64,000 nucleotides of DNA from Aradus depressus (lineage: Eukaryota; Arthropoda; Insecta; Hemiptera; Aradidae): positions 29,368,908-29,432,907 of the forward strand of contig OY759219.1 of assembly GCA_963662175.1 (NCBI GenBank), given 5' to 3'. Below, piece after piece: positions 17,376 through 27,963 of the stretch (position 1 is its first letter; every line of letters begins with the position of its first letter). The notes below the pieces were generated by a model. That model was not told where the DNA came from. It was given only the letters and a program-made list of their open reading frames with translations, and searched no databases. The translations under genes were made by a program, and so were the position numbers.

Positions 17376-18110
17376 TCTCCGGGGATGAAACACAATAACT
17401 AACTACTAGTTTTTCCACTATTGACTATATTGACACAGATCGCAAAAATGAGCAAATTTTATGTGACAATTTTATAGGGAGAGATAAGTATTATTTATGC
17501 AATTTTTTAAAGTAATATTATTTTTAATTATTTATTTTCTCTTAAATTTTAGTTTTTCTGGTTGAGAGGAACTAAACCTATGTGCTTTGAAATCTTCAAG
17601 AGATGAGAGTGAAGAACATATTTTCAAGCTGAACGACGCGACTAAATGAACAGACAATAACACATTGTTGTCTGAATTAGTTTGATTAAGAAAGACACAA
17701 ACGGATCTTTTGTTCACTAACCAACATAATTAGTAGTAGTGGTAGTTTGTCTTCTGTTTTATTATTCAGTACTAACTAAAGTATATATTACGATTATTAC
17801 TCTCTTCCTTGTTCTCACATCATTTATGCCTACGAAAATAAGAGACTACGTTAATAAGAATTACAGTCAGAAGTGTGAATTTATGAGAAGATATGGTGAA
17901 TTCTCGATACCTGAATTGCAAATTGTGTACAAGGTAAGCCAATATTCTGAGGAACGCCAGCCTTTTTAAAGAATTAGGAAGGAACAGATGGATATGAATA
18001 AGGAAATTGTGTTTTGAATTGAACATTGGAGTAGAACAACGTTTTAAATGTCTCAAAATCATTGAATATTTCATTATATTTTTGAAATCATATAACTTAA
18101 AGTTACTAAC
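17376..18110. other. Unassigned AT-rich spacer
   Basis: Short open frames on both strands lack recognisable domains. The right part may be 3' UTR of the minus-strand LINE that follows. Confidence 0.4.
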
Positions 18111-18111
18111 T

Positions 18112-18158
18112 GGGCAGATAACGTTACTCCGGGCAGATAACGTTACTCCGGGCAGATA
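18112..18158. repeat. Short tandem repeat, 20-21 bp unit
   Basis: GGGCAGATAACGTTACTCC occurs two and a half times in direct order. Confidence 0.9.
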
Positions 18159-18790
18159 AATAATATAAACAAGAAACAAATGTGCTAAAAGAGTAAAATA
18201 TGGCATTGTCAATATGTTGGGAGGGGAGAAATCACCAGTGGCGACACTCATTTATGACTAGTTACTGCCACTGTTGCTATTAAGGAGGTCTCTAGGCCAT
18301 TGGCGCTTAAGGCGTCATTGTTAAAGTGTGGCAGAATGGAGGGCACGGACTAGAGGATTATTAGAGGAAAATAACTTCTTGTACCTGAACTTAGCTACTT
18401 TGATGACGTAGGGAATGCTGAAGTTTGGACTGAAGGAAGGAAGGATATTGAATTGAAAGGCTTGTATGTGCTGAAGATTGAAAGCCTTAGCAGAACCTAA
18501 TAGTTCCAAGTTAATTTAGATCTTTTGCCTAGTTGTCTTAGAAACAATTTGTAGCGTCTGTTCCTTCCAGTCTCGTGTGGGGGTTCCATGTTAGTCGCTT
18601 GTCAATTAGAAGGCCTAATTAGCGGACATTGTTTTTTGAAGGGATGGGATTATAAAGGGTAGGTGTATCAGCAACGGAGAGTAAAGACGAACTGATTTCT
18701 TGTCTCCACTTTTTGTACCAAAACTGAAAGGATATCAGGTGTTCTTGAAGGTTTCAGGATGATAGGACTAAGTCGAGATTAGGAGAGAGA
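18150..18790 (-). pseudogene. Jockey-like LINE reverse transcriptase C-terminus
   Basis: The minus strand holds, across several frameshifts, a segment LGLLIDKRLTWNPHTRLERT (about 18640-18570; the RT thumb signature Y-L-G-L-x-x-D-R-x-L-T-W). It is followed by IPYVIKVAKFRYKKLFSS and NNPLVRALHSATL (18410-18321), and then LSANGLETSL. These match the final part of Jockey-type ORF2, where 'H-P-N-x-L-V-x-x-L' closes the protein. The 5' part is missing and stops are present. A second fragment of the same family lies just to the right. Confidence 0.75.
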
Positions 18791-18841
18791 ATATCAGTCT
18801 AGTAATTGATATAATATATATATATACATATTATGTATATA

Positions 18842-19190
18842 TATTTTTTTATTTACAAATAGATATTTATAACTGTATAAAAATAAATACAACAAGCAAA
18901 TATGCTAAAAGAGAGATAATAGCAACGTGAAAATGTCAAGAGGGGAGAAATCACCCAGTGGGAAAACTCCCAAATCACTGTCACTGTCACTGCTGCTGCT
19001 AAGGAGGTCTCTAGGCCATTGACGCTTAAGCCGTCGTTGGGGAAGTATGACAGAATGGAGGGCACCGACTAGAAGATTATTGTGGGAACTAAGAAGGGAA
19101 AATAATTTTTATAATTAGATTTAGCGACTTCGGTGACAAAAGGTACGTTAAGGTCAGTGTGAAGAGTTTTGTTGGAGAGGTAATAAGGAG
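18842..19190 (-). pseudogene. Second Jockey-like LINE 3' fragment
   Basis: It parallels 18150-18460 closely (AGGAGGTCTCTAGGCCATTG, GAATGGAGGGCACCGACTAG). On the minus strand it encodes FPNDGLSVNGLETSLAAAV and ends near a T-run at 18842 (poly(A) on the minus strand). It is another 5'-truncated copy of the same family and orientation. Confidence 0.7.
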
Positions 19191-19229
19191 CATTGACATT
19201 AAATAAATTTTATTTTTGAAAATTCGATA

Positions 19230-19964
19230 CAGTAAAATCCTTTTATAACAATTCCTGATATAACGTTGTAAAACACAATTCTAGTTTGGTTTGCTATTTA
19301 AAAGTGAAGAAATAAATCCGGATATAACTATGTTAGGTATAACGATATTCCGTATAAAACGATCTAAAACATAAGAAAAAGGTGTTTTTTCATTACGGTT
19401 ATAACGATATAATATGTATGCACATACGCACATACATACATAATTGGGTAAAACGATGAGTTTTGAACGGATGAAAAATACGAACCTTATAGAAAAAGGT
19501 TTTAAACACGGTTCTTGTTTACTCTTTCCGAGCGCAATGAGTCATTCCATTTCCAAACATACCATTTCCCCCTTGTCAATTTTTCTTCGAACTCCCTTCT
19601 TCCCTTCTAGTGCGTACCTATATTCCTAGTTTCAGATTAGTCTTTCCTTTGCCTCCGTAGGGATCATGACTTCGGAACTTCATAACCATGTAAGCAAAAA
19701 TTTATACTTACTGATTTTTTTGTGGAAAGTTAATACATATGTAATCATGTGTATACGTAAGTTATGTATACAGTTACAAATGTATGTAAGTAAATTTTAA
19801 AAAGTAAATAAAAATATGTAAACTTTCTCGTTATGAACATTGTAAAACACCTTTTTTTTCACTAACAAGTCCATACATTTGTTTGTAGGTTTAACAGTTT
19901 GGTTCCGGATATAACGATGTATTTTTCTTAATCCCTTGAATATCGTTATAACCGGATTTTACTG
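19230..19964. mobile_element. pogo/mariner-type MITE, family M3
   Basis: It is a 735-bp unit bounded by CAGTAAAATCCTTTTATAAC and, at the right, the complement of CAGTAAAATCCGGTTATAAC, with TA on each side. The interior repeats ATAACGATAT and CGGATATAACG near the ends, as is typical of Tigger-like non-autonomous elements. It has no transposase. Confidence 0.88.
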
Positions 19965-19966
19965 TA

Positions 19967-20558
19967 TTTTTTTCATATTCGAAACAAAGTTCCAGTTAAC
20001 TTATTGTATAAGGCAGTGCATTATATTTCCAGGAGTACCAGCAATCTTGCGTACAAGGTTTGTCCCAAGTCGAAATGCACCCTAAGAGCTCAGACTCCCG
20101 GAACCTAAGCCCTCTAACGACCCTTCTCCCTTCAGATATATGGGGATGTTTAGTAGATAAACTCACTAATCCCAGACTCCCTTGGGGAACATTCCCGGAG
20201 AAAAGCTCCTTTTTATATCAATCTGGGGAAACGGTTAAAGAGATACTCCACCCAACAAGACTAAAAACTAAAATTAACATTTTTTTGTTTAAATGGGCTT
20301 TTTTTTATTTTTATTTTTTCACTCAGTCTTCCTTAAACTAGACATTTTAAACTCAAGAGGCTTCAATTAACATTAAAATACATTTAAATGCTAAGATAAT
20401 ACATTTTTTATGAGGATTAAATGGCTAGTCTATTTTCCTCAGTTAAAACAAACGGGCTATTTACTTTACGCTATATTTTACGAAAAAATAAATCTTGTTT
20501 AGGTTTGTTTAATTTTCTTTTTATGCAGTAATAAAGGAATTTGGCAGATGATTAAAAA
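19967..20558. other. Unassigned spacer
   Basis: An open plus-strand frame at 20060-20338 has no recognised domain. Otherwise AT-rich. Confidence 0.4.
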
Positions 20559-20559
20559 A

Positions 20560-20690
20560 AAATTCGGTGAATCAAAGAGGGGCATCGGCAGTTATTAGTT
20601 TTTGAGTAATTTATTACGCAGTTATTTCAATTTTTGTGTCACACTAGCCGATTTGGCTGAAAATCAATAAATATCATCTATACAAGGTTC
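20560..20690 (+). repeat. CTTCCCCAG-family fragment
   Basis: TTCGGTGAATCAAAG, GGCATCGGCAGTTATTAG and TAGCCGATTTGGCTGAAAAT are family segments in normal order. Confidence 0.65.
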
Positions 20691-20691
20691 T

Positions 20692-21596
20692 GAAATGAAA
20701 TGAAAATAAATTTTATTCTGGGATTTAAAATGCTGTATTCTCTTCTGCACAGACATTCAAAATTACCCTTAACACAAAAGCCTAACTGCTACACCTTTCT
20801 ACTAAAACCACTCTGGATGTATGGCTCACAAATCTACGGTTCGGCTAAAATATCTAACCTGAAACGTAATCAGATTTTCCAGTCAAAAACACTCAGACTC
20901 CTTACACAATGCCCACCATACGTAAGTAACAGAACCCTTCACAATGACCTCATGATAAACACAGTACACGACACAATTCAGGACCTTTACAGACGTTTCC
21001 ATAGCAAATTGCATTCACACCCAAATCCATACATTCACTCACTTTCTTCACCACACAATCCTCCCAGGAGATTGAAGAGGAGGTGGAACCGTGACTTATT
21101 ATAATCCCAAATTGCAACACCCCCACTTGAAACAAAATCATAATATCCCATTCATTGATAATAACCATAATATTCATTGTTTTTAATTTCGCCCAGAGGA
21201 GCTACCACTGGGTGGCCTTCCTCTCTCACACCAATCAAGACATCCACATTCAATGTAGTCCTCTTGGTAAGCTGGTTGTTGCATCATGGCAACAGTTGCG
21301 ACCAACATTATAAAAAAAAAAAAAAAAAATTCTGGGACCGAGGTCCCCTACGTATAAATACATGACAGTCACTGAACAGAGAAACAAATAAAATGAAATA
21401 TCAGTAATGAGATAAAGGTGCTACAGTATAGAACCAAAAGCAAAATAAATAAAACTAAATAAGAAAATACAATTAAATAAAAATAAAATAGATAATGATG
21501 ATATAACTAAAAAAATAAATAAATAAACTAGTAGTGAAAAAGGAGTTAAATAACAGCTTCATTATGAAGAAATCAAAAGAAGATAAATGTGTCTAA
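20692..21596 (-). repeat. Family T 3' tail split by a LINE
   Basis: The sense strand is minus. The (CATTT)n-like end and AATAAAATTT lie at 20692-20714 and the hairpin GGGGACCTCGGTCCCAGAAT at 21329-21348. The T-rich 3' UTR follows on the minus strand to about 21596. A 5'-truncated LINE (20724-21328) sits inside, with the duplicated target ATTCTGGGA on both sides. Confidence 0.7.
20724..21328 (+). pseudogene. Jockey-like LINE, 5'-truncated insertion
   Basis: The open frame 20700-21104 contains LLKPLWMYGSQIYGSA, FQSKTLRLLTQCPPYVSN and RRLKRRWNRDLL before a stop at 21102. These are the RT thumb and C-terminal signatures of Jockey-clade ORF2 ('L-L-R-P-x-W-x-Y-G-x-Q-L-W-G'; 'W-Y-V-S-N-x-x-L-H-x-D-L'; 'R-R-L-K-R-R-W-P-R-D-L'). 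A 3' UTR of about 200 bp and an A-run (21312-21329) follow. A 9-bp TSD, ATTCTGGGA (20715-20723, 21329-21337), marks it as a true insertion into the family T tail. The open frame is intact for about 120 codons, so the insertion is fairly young. Confidence 0.88.
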
Positions 21597-21915
21597 ATAA
21601 ATATGTAGAAGATAGAATAAATGAAAAATAAAAAATAAATATGTAGAAGATAGAATAAATGAAAAATAAAAAATAAATATGTAGAAGATAGAATAAATGA
21701 AAAATAAAAAAACAAATATGTAGAAGATAGAATAAATGAAAAATAAAAAATAAATATGTAGAAGATAGAATAAATGAAAAATAAAAAATAAATATGTAGA
21801 AGATAGAATAAATGAAAAATAAAAAACAAATATGTAGAAGATAGAATAAATGAAAAATAAAAAATAAATATGTAGAAGATAGAATAAATGAAAAATAAAA
21901 AACAAATATGTATAG
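21597..21915. repeat. 38-bp tandem repeat, about 8.3 copies
   Basis: The unit is TAAATATGTAGAAGATAGAA followed by TAAATGAAAAATAAAAAA. ATATGTAG recurs at 21601, 21639, 21677, 21716, 21754, 21792, 21830 and 21868, a period of 38 (once 39), and a final ATATG is at 21906. Because 38 is not a multiple of three and the unit lacks minus-strand stops, all three minus frames are open through the array. Those frames are not genes. Confidence 0.97.
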
Positions 21916-21997
21916 AAAAATCAAGATTCGGAGAAGGAGGTAATCTAAATAAAATTAATTTAAGAAAAACTGTTAAAATAATTTTGATTTGATTTGG

Positions 21998-22527
21998 ACT
22001 ACTCAAAAGACTACTAGACAAGCGATCTCAACTTCACCTCAACCACAAACTGGGTGTCTACAAGACCGTTATCAGACCTATCTGGACGTATGGCGTTCAG
22101 CTAAGCCCTCACACACCAAAAGAATTCAAGCCATTCAAAATAAAATCCTCCGAACAATTACACAATGCCCATACTACGTATCAAACATAACATTACATCA
22201 TGACCTGAACATACCATTCTTACACGAAGTTAGACAATAATTATACACAAATTTGCACAACAAGTTCACGTCACATCCGAATACACTGGTGGAAGCCATG
22301 TTGGTCCGGTCCTTGCCGGGCGGACCTCCTCGGCGACTGAATCGTCGTTGGCCGCGTGACCTCCTGCCTGAGGAGGACCCCTGAGGAGGCGGTGGTGTTG
22401 ACCAGCCGTCTCATCAAGAGACTCAAGTGGTATTTCTGTTTTTCTTTGTGATTATATTTCCTTGTTGTGATATATTTCATAGTTGGAAATTATGTAATGA
22501 GGGTGAAAAAAAAAAAAAAAAAAAAAA
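21998..22527 (+). pseudogene. Jockey-like LINE, 5'-truncated, poly(A)
   Basis: The frame from 21998 reads LKRLLDKRSQLHLNHKLGVY and KTVIRPIWTYGVQL. It shifts to HTKRIQAIQNKILRTITQCP, YYVSNITLHHDLNIPFLHEV, and shifts again to HPNTLVEAMLVRSLPG and RRLNRRWPRDLLPEEDP with a stop at 22382. These are the Jockey ORF2 C-terminal blocks in the right order, broken by two frameshifts and a TAA. A GC-richer 3' UTR and an A-run (22506-22527) close it. It diverges from the 20.7 kb copy, so these are two separate families or insertions. Confidence 0.88.
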
Positions 22528-22594
22528 CTGATGAAAAAAAATATATATAAAATAAAAGGATGAAGATGAATAAAATAAATAAGAAAAAAAAGGT

Positions 22595-22770
22595 TCTGGA
22601 TTTACATATGAAATTGTGTATCGATACATTCATTACATCGGTAGTTATTAGGATTTTTGGATCGAACAACCTCTTATCTCCTCCCCCTCCAAATAAAAAG
22701 GAGTCATTCGGGTGTTTGAATTTACATATGAATTTTAATTTCAATCATTAGACTTTAAGTTTTTTTTTAC
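22595..22770 (+). repeat. CTTCCCCAG-family fragment
   Basis: It shows TTCTGGATTTACATATGAAA, ATCGATACATTCATTACATC and GGTAGTTATTAGGATTTTTG. Confidence 0.7.
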
Positions 22771-23139
22771 GTAATTCAATTTCAATGTTCTCGTTTGAGC
22801 TGATTGTGCTGACAATAATCCGTTTTGTGCCATATCGCAGTATGTTTTTATGCTACATAAAATAATATACAATAATACAATCATTGGGCTAATTACATAA
22901 TCACAGTACATTTCTTGCTAATATTGCCACCAGACTGTCCAAAAACGAATTATTGTCAACAGAATTCAGCATGTAACGAGCACAATTCATAAAAATTCAA
23001 TTTTGAGGAGACTGACGTCAAGTTGGCCTTCCATTTTTAATTGTCTAAAAACCCTGTATTGCGAGGCAGCACAAAACGAATAATTATAAGCAATATTCAA
23101 TCAGGATGCTGGAAGCTCACAGGAGTTTATGGATCGCCT
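22771..23139. other. Unassigned spacer
   Basis: No open frame, repeat family or hairpin recognised. Confidence 0.45.
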
Positions 23140-23250
23140 TTAGGTTTTTTATCTGGGAGGTGAAAAAATGTAGAACTCCCATAGTAGAGACGAGTCAGCG
23201 CCCACCATAGCGAGGAAAGCCCGGGCATGAGTCACAATTACTATCTAACA
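23140..23250 (+). repeat. SINE-1 fragment, subtype B tail
   Basis: TTTATCTGGGAGGTGAAAAA joins directly to the distal block (GAACTCCCATAGTAGAG) and AAGCCCGGGCATGAGTCAC, then AATTACTATCTAAC. The central domain is deleted. Confidence 0.75.
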
Positions 23251-24540
23251 ATTCAGCACAAAACGAACTCAGTTCATTTAACTTGAAGTAATTTAAAAAA
23301 CCTAAAGTAGGAGCTAACTTCCTTTATAACAATTATAAAAATTGAAGCTTGTTTGGTACTTCATTAAATGTCCTTTATTACGAATCTGCTACCGTTTATT
23401 ACGGATCTGAGATTGTTTATTACCAAATTAATAAGAAAATAATATAAATGCGATTTCTGGCGTTTTTACATGTATAAGGTCGGACAGATCGTAATAAAAA
23501 ATAATAAAGAAGTCAGACAAGTTACATAAATTTATATATATTTGCTACTTACAATTGACCACAGGGCAACAGCTCACATAGAGGAACAATAAAGAAACTG
23601 GATATAAATAAAATGAACAGACTGTGCTTTTACAAGAATTTACAATAACAAGGTAATAGTGAGTGAGACTGAATAACTATATCAACTATATCTGACTATC
23701 TCTGTATGTGACTGACTATATCTATGAGTGACTGACTATGTGACTGACTATATCGGAACTATATATATAGCGCCATCGAATGTTCTGGACCTATGTTCCA
23801 AAAGGTCTATACATAACCTGACTTTTCTATATCTACAGGTATTTATCTTTACATATTATTTTTACCATATCTTACTATATATCTTTATCATGATTACACC
23901 ATACATAATTTCACAATTCTTATATAGAAAATATATTAAAGTATACGTTATAGAAGCCATTGCTTCTAGAATGTTCCATTTAGTCTATTTGTTCTATAAG
24001 CTTCTTATTTGGGTCCATGAAGTTCTAAACAATTTTAACATTCTCTATCTACATTATATTATACAACATTATATTAATACATCGTTATTTATTATTTTCT
24101 ACATAAAATATCCCCCTAACTATGGGTTTGTGAGTGTGTCGTGGAATTAGAGGCGGGATATAGGATTATAAAATATTATATATATATGGTGACACCTTGA
24201 AACCTGAAGTCTTTCAAGCTAAGTCCTTCAGGGAACTCTCGGTTGCGAAGTAAGAAATTACCCTGAACCTCAGGTTCCTCTTGAACCTGAATCAAGACAT
24301 CCTTCCTTTCCACAAGGTTTAAAAACTGAATAAAAAAAACCAATCCGAGGCACTTAATCTCCTCGACTTAGTCGACTGAATTGTAAACATAAAACTAAGC
24401 TAATCTGAAGTTTAAGTCATGGGGCTTTACCGGAACCCAAAAAGAAGTCCCCTTAGTGAAAAGTTAAGGCTTGGAGGATCAAGTAAGCTGAAATAACAAG
24501 GTCTTATTTAAAAGTTGGATGTGAAACAAAATAAAAAAAA
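23251..24540. other. AT-rich stretch, no gene recognised
   Basis: Contains an imperfect TGACTGACTATAT repeat at about 23690-23760. An AT-rich open frame (23728-24147) codes mostly for Ile/Tyr/Leu/Phe and is best explained by composition. The 24190-24540 part is less AT-rich but shows no recognisable element. Confidence 0.4.
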
Positions 24541-24606
24541 GTCGGCAGTGAATCACAGAAAATGTACATCCCCATTTGTATCAAATAAGATTTGATCTCA
24601 AATATT

Positions 24607-24635
24607 CACCCCCTCCCCCCCACCCCCCCCCCCTT
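24607..24635. repeat. C-rich homopolymer run
   Basis: A run of about 28 bases made almost only of C on the plus strand, just after a TGAATCACAGAAAATGTACA leader of the CTTCCCCAG family (about 24548). Confidence 0.9.
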
Positions 24636-24904
24636 TTATCGCCAATAACATAATCCATCAGTCTCTGTGTATACGTACTTACTCTTTGATTTATTTCATA
24701 TGTGCTTATATATTTGTATTTTAATTCCGCACTATTTAAGAAATTTTCTGTCATTATTAAGATTTTCAATTTTAGACGAAATTTCTTTTTTAAATGTTTT
24801 TCATATTTTAAAGACATAAATAACTACATGATGTGGGTAGGGAATAACTCCGTGAGGGTCAAAAAGGGGACAGTTTGGGTTGCAAACTGGTTGAACTACC
24901 ATTT

Positions 24905-25550
24905 AGTATTTCTTAAGTCGTGGCTGAAGCTGGTACAGTAGAACCTCTTTAAGTCTAACCTCGATAAGTCGAAAACCTCCAAAACTCGAAAAAAAAGTTT
25001 TGTTCCTTTCCCTTCAAGCCCCAAAACCTCCATTACTCGAAATCTCAACCCTCTATTAATCGAAATAATCAGTGAGTCCCTACAAGCCATTTTGGTACAT
25101 ATTTTCCCTCTATAACTCGAAAAAATAAATTGGACCTCTGTATCTCAAACATAGCAATGTTTTATTTTACAACCTTTACAACTCGATTATTTGAAACTTA
25201 TTACCTTTATAGCTCGAAGAAAAATAAGTTACCGACTTTAAGAATTTGCCGACAATGTACACCATTGTTTCTTAGAAAACAATTTAGGAGTATACAATAA
25301 ATAGGATTACCAATTATCTAAAGCAAAAAAAAAATTACTGACTTTTTTTAATACCTATATATACTACGTATTTTTTATTTTAAGGATGTTTTGAAATAAT
25401 GTTGATTTATAATAAATATATGTAAATATGTTTGTTACCTCCCTTGATGTTCGACTTATAGAGGTTCTACTGTATATACCGAAAATACTCCCATATATTT
25501 TATATATTTAGTGAAATAGACATTAAAAAAAAAAAAAAATTACAAAAAAT
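24905..25550 (+). repeat. Family H4 hammerhead-like repeat split by a MITE
   Basis: AAGTCGTGGCTGAAGCTGGT lies before and ACCGAAAATACTCCCATATA after the M1 MITE. Together they match the 44.74 kb copy (GTGGCTGAAGATGGTAGCAA, AAGTACTCCCATATATTTTA). The MITE therefore inserted inside the hammerhead-like stem II region. Confidence 0.7.
24936..25472. mobile_element. pogo/mariner-type MITE, family M1 (short form)
   Basis: It is 537 bp. The terminal inverted repeats are CAGTAGAACCTCTTTAAGTC and CAGTAGAACCTCTATAAGTC (right end, complement), with TA on each side. The interior contains repeated AACTCGA/CTCGAAA motifs. It is the same family as 30290-30961 but in the opposite orientation and internally shorter. 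Confidence 0.92.
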
Positions 25551-25599
25551 ATCTGTATATTCTCTCCCTTTCCATAGATGTCCAGCTCAGGGAATTAAT

Positions 25600-25915
25600 A
25601 TCTTTCAAAATTTCATAATAATGCATTCATCACACAGGTATTATAGCTTTTGAGTTGTACTCCCTTCCCCTACCTTCCAATTCATCCCCTTCCGTTGGGC
25701 TGCTTTGGCCTAAAACCTATAGAGGTTGTCCTTATGGATTTGTGAATTATCACATGAAATTTCATGTCGATACTTTAATAATATCATCCGTTGGTTGAAA
25801 TTTGTAGTTAGCCTCCTAACATCCCCTTCTCTGAAATTTCATGTCGATACTTTAATTATATCTGCAGTTATTAGAAATTTGTAGTTAGCCTCCTAACATC
25901 CCCTTCTTAAATGTC
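25600..25915 (+). repeat. CTTCCCCAG-family fragment with duplicated unit
   Basis: TTTCATGTCGATACTTTAAT followed by ATTTGTAGTTAGCCTCC and TAACATCCCCTTCT occurs twice in tandem at 25760 and 25840 (about 75 bp apart), a recent duplication inside a diverged family copy. Confidence 0.6.
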
Positions 25916-26255
25916 GCTTTATGTAATTTTATTGTTTTTCCTTCCCTTCTACGCTCAGCCTTTACTATAAAAAAAAGTATTAAAAAATATCCCATCTCCG
26001 CTCAAATCGTTTCCTTTCTTACTCTTCTTACGTTACCTCCGCCCCCATCATAAGGGTTGGGCTCCAAAAGGTCCACCTCATCCCTTACAAGAATCAGGTC
26101 AAGCCTGCCAACCCTAGAGTCGAGACCGTTCAACGCTTCTCCCCCCACATATTACTTCTCCATCTCACACTCAGCCCTGAGGGGGGACGATTTCTTTGAG
26201 TGGTTGTAATGTATCATTTTGAGAAGTGACCTAAATTTAGCAACAAATTTCTCTT
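25916..26255. other. Unassigned, slightly GC-richer spacer
   Basis: 26035-26180 is C-rich (CCTCCGCCCCCATCATAAGG). No open frame or known domain. Confidence 0.35.
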
Positions 26256-26259
26256 GGCA

Positions 26260-26480
26260 TTTTTTTTTTTTTTACTTTCTTATACTTTTAATATAAATAA
26301 GTATTGTAATCGTACGGAAATCCGAGATACAGTTTTTCCCTTAATATGTTTTGACCATTTTCGCGATGATATCTATCTGGGTCTATATGATTGGAACATT
26401 TTGAGGAATTTTTCCTCTGGTGCCATCCATATATGCCAGAAGTTCAAGTATCCAAGTAACTCAATCTACATGAAATAAAA
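26260..26480 (+). repeat. Dispersed repeat R3, 5' part
   Basis: It begins TACTTTCTTATACTTTTAA, then AGTATTGTAATCGTACGG, AAATCCGAGATACAG and TTTTGACCATTTTCGCGATG. The same start is at 27.96 kb and, reversed, at 53.2 and 56.0 kb. Confidence 0.65.
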
Positions 26481-26499
26481 CTTATGTTTTCAATTATGA

Positions 26500-26592
26500 T
26501 TTATAAAATATGTATATATATATAAATATATTATATATGTGTATATATATAGGTATATTATTATATATTTAATAAGATTATTTTTTTTTTTG
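26500..26592. repeat. AT microsatellite-like run
   Basis: TATATA/TATTAT repeats, followed by a T-run. Confidence 0.8.
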
Positions 26593-27031
26593 CGTCGTTA
26601 TTTGGGCTAAAACTCTATATTTAACTTATATAGTGGCTTCTGAATATTCATACTAAATTTACGAGTTTTGATTTTAAATATAAAATATCATGAAGATACG
26701 CTTATAACTAGAGAACGGATTCTTAGGTTTTTACCTTTTTTTCCTCTCTTTTCCTCTCTTCCAAGAACGAAAATGATTGATTACTTATTCGATTCATGTC
26801 TTCTGGAATCGTTCAGTTAAATTTCGAAGATCCTAAAAAAACCTAATCATAAAAAAAAAATCAAAAAAATGTGAGAAAAATGCGATTTGAGAAAGGATAA
26901 CAAATATTTCGATGAAAAGATTATGTTGGAGCGGTGTGGATTGTTTACGTTTACGTGGGGGAGATGGGGCTAATGCGTTTTTGTTTTTTTTATTCGTTTC
27001 TCTTGCTCTCATGTTGCAGTTATACACAAAA

Positions 27032-27146
27032 ATGCCGAAGACGAAATCGCATTTGCTGCTGCAGTGGATAGGCGACGATTGCCACATTACTTCTGACGGC
27101 AAAGTGATATCCTGTCAAAGAAATTCTCTGCTTTTAAAAGAATTCT
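27032..27146 (+). pseudogene. hAT N-terminal (CGGBP1-like) fragment
   Basis: From an ATG at 27032: MPKTKSHLLLQWIGDDCHIT followed by SDGKVISCQ. The pattern MPK..., a helix with Q/E-W-I, then T-x-D-G-K-x-x-x-C is the usual start of hAT-derived CGG-repeat-binding-type proteins. The second cysteine and the downstream H-x-x-x-x-H are lost after SCQRNSLLL. A short hydrophobic stretch precedes the ATG and is probably chance. Confidence 0.45.
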
Positions 27147-27239
27147 GATGGATAATAGAAAGAACTTCATAGTAGAAATCCTAGAAAAGTACTTGGTTAT
27201 GCTCCAATCAAGAGAAGGATTCAATTATTTTACTTTAAG

Positions 27240-27508
27240 ATTGCTGACTTGAGCTCCCCCTCCGATCCCCTTTTGACCAATTTGGTTAAAAATCAATAGG
27301 TGTTGTCCTTGAATGGTTTTGGAAACACACTATTTCGTATTGATAGATTCATTCTATTGGGAGTTATCGTGTTCATAGTCACACAGACAGATATTTTTTA
27401 TGGAATCAGGAGTTCGGAAAACGTGAAATTCCGTTGAAAACTCTGCATCGAATTTTTGACCGATTACATAATTTCTCCTATACTTTGTATAGATGGGGAA
27501 GTAAAAAA
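27240..27508 (+). repeat. CTTCCCCAG-family 3' half
   Basis: It runs from AGCTCCCCCTCCGATCC through ATTCATTCTATTGGGAGTTA and TTTGACCGATTACATAATTT to the terminus TATAGATGGGGAAGTAAA. The 3' terminal inverted repeat is present with one change; the 5' half is missing. Confidence 0.8.
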
Positions 27509-27960
27509 ATGTATACATCTCGAATGAATGGAGGCATATACGCACAGAACGTCGAAGAAGTAAGCTGTAATGAGAAAAGGGGGTTACTCCTTCGAGTGAT
27601 TAGTAGGTCACATAATAGTAGTCCTTATAAAGGAACCCTTACAACGAAGAGAATGTCAAGAAAAGAAAAAGACGAGAAGGGAAAGATTTGGAGAGGGAGA
27701 CACAGAGAGAGGAAGTTTTTACCATCTACCCTAGCCACAAAGAAAGAAATGTCAAGGGTGCTCCGGGTGGGGTTATTTTCCAAGGGGAAGAATACCCGAG
27801 GCAGCGGACACAATCTGAGCCACAATGGGACAAACTTCATATAGGATACATATGAAGTGGGAAAAACAGGGAATAACAGCCATCCCAACCCTCCCCTTCC
27901 AGTCCAATAACAGAAAACATAGCTACTGTTGACAACAATTGTTTCTCAACCCCATCCCTT
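27509..27960 (+). other. Purine-rich open frame, unidentified
   Basis: The plus frame 27434-27841 is open for 136 codons and very basic (SRKEKDEKGKIWRGRHRERK). The first third lies inside the preceding repeat, so the start is not real. It has no recognisable domain and the purine-rich composition alone can keep it open. Confidence 0.2.
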
Positions 27961-27963
27961 ATT

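Noticed and set aside
21562..22021. Three overlapping minus-strand open frames coding Phe/Ile/Tyr-rich repeats
   Set aside because: They lie in a 38-bp tandem array. The period is not a multiple of three and the unit has no stops, so all frames are open by construction.
23728..24150. 140-codon open frame rich in Ile/Tyr/Phe
   Set aside because: Composition-driven in very AT-rich DNA, no domain, no splice context.
24896..25090. Open frame repeated at 30807-31004 (MACRDSLIIS...)
   Set aside because: It lies within the M1 MITE copies, read in opposite orientations. The MITE is noncoding and the frame is short.
27434..27844. 136-codon basic open frame as a gene
   Set aside because: Its first third overlaps the end of a CTTCCCCAG-family repeat and the rest is purine-rich low complexity.
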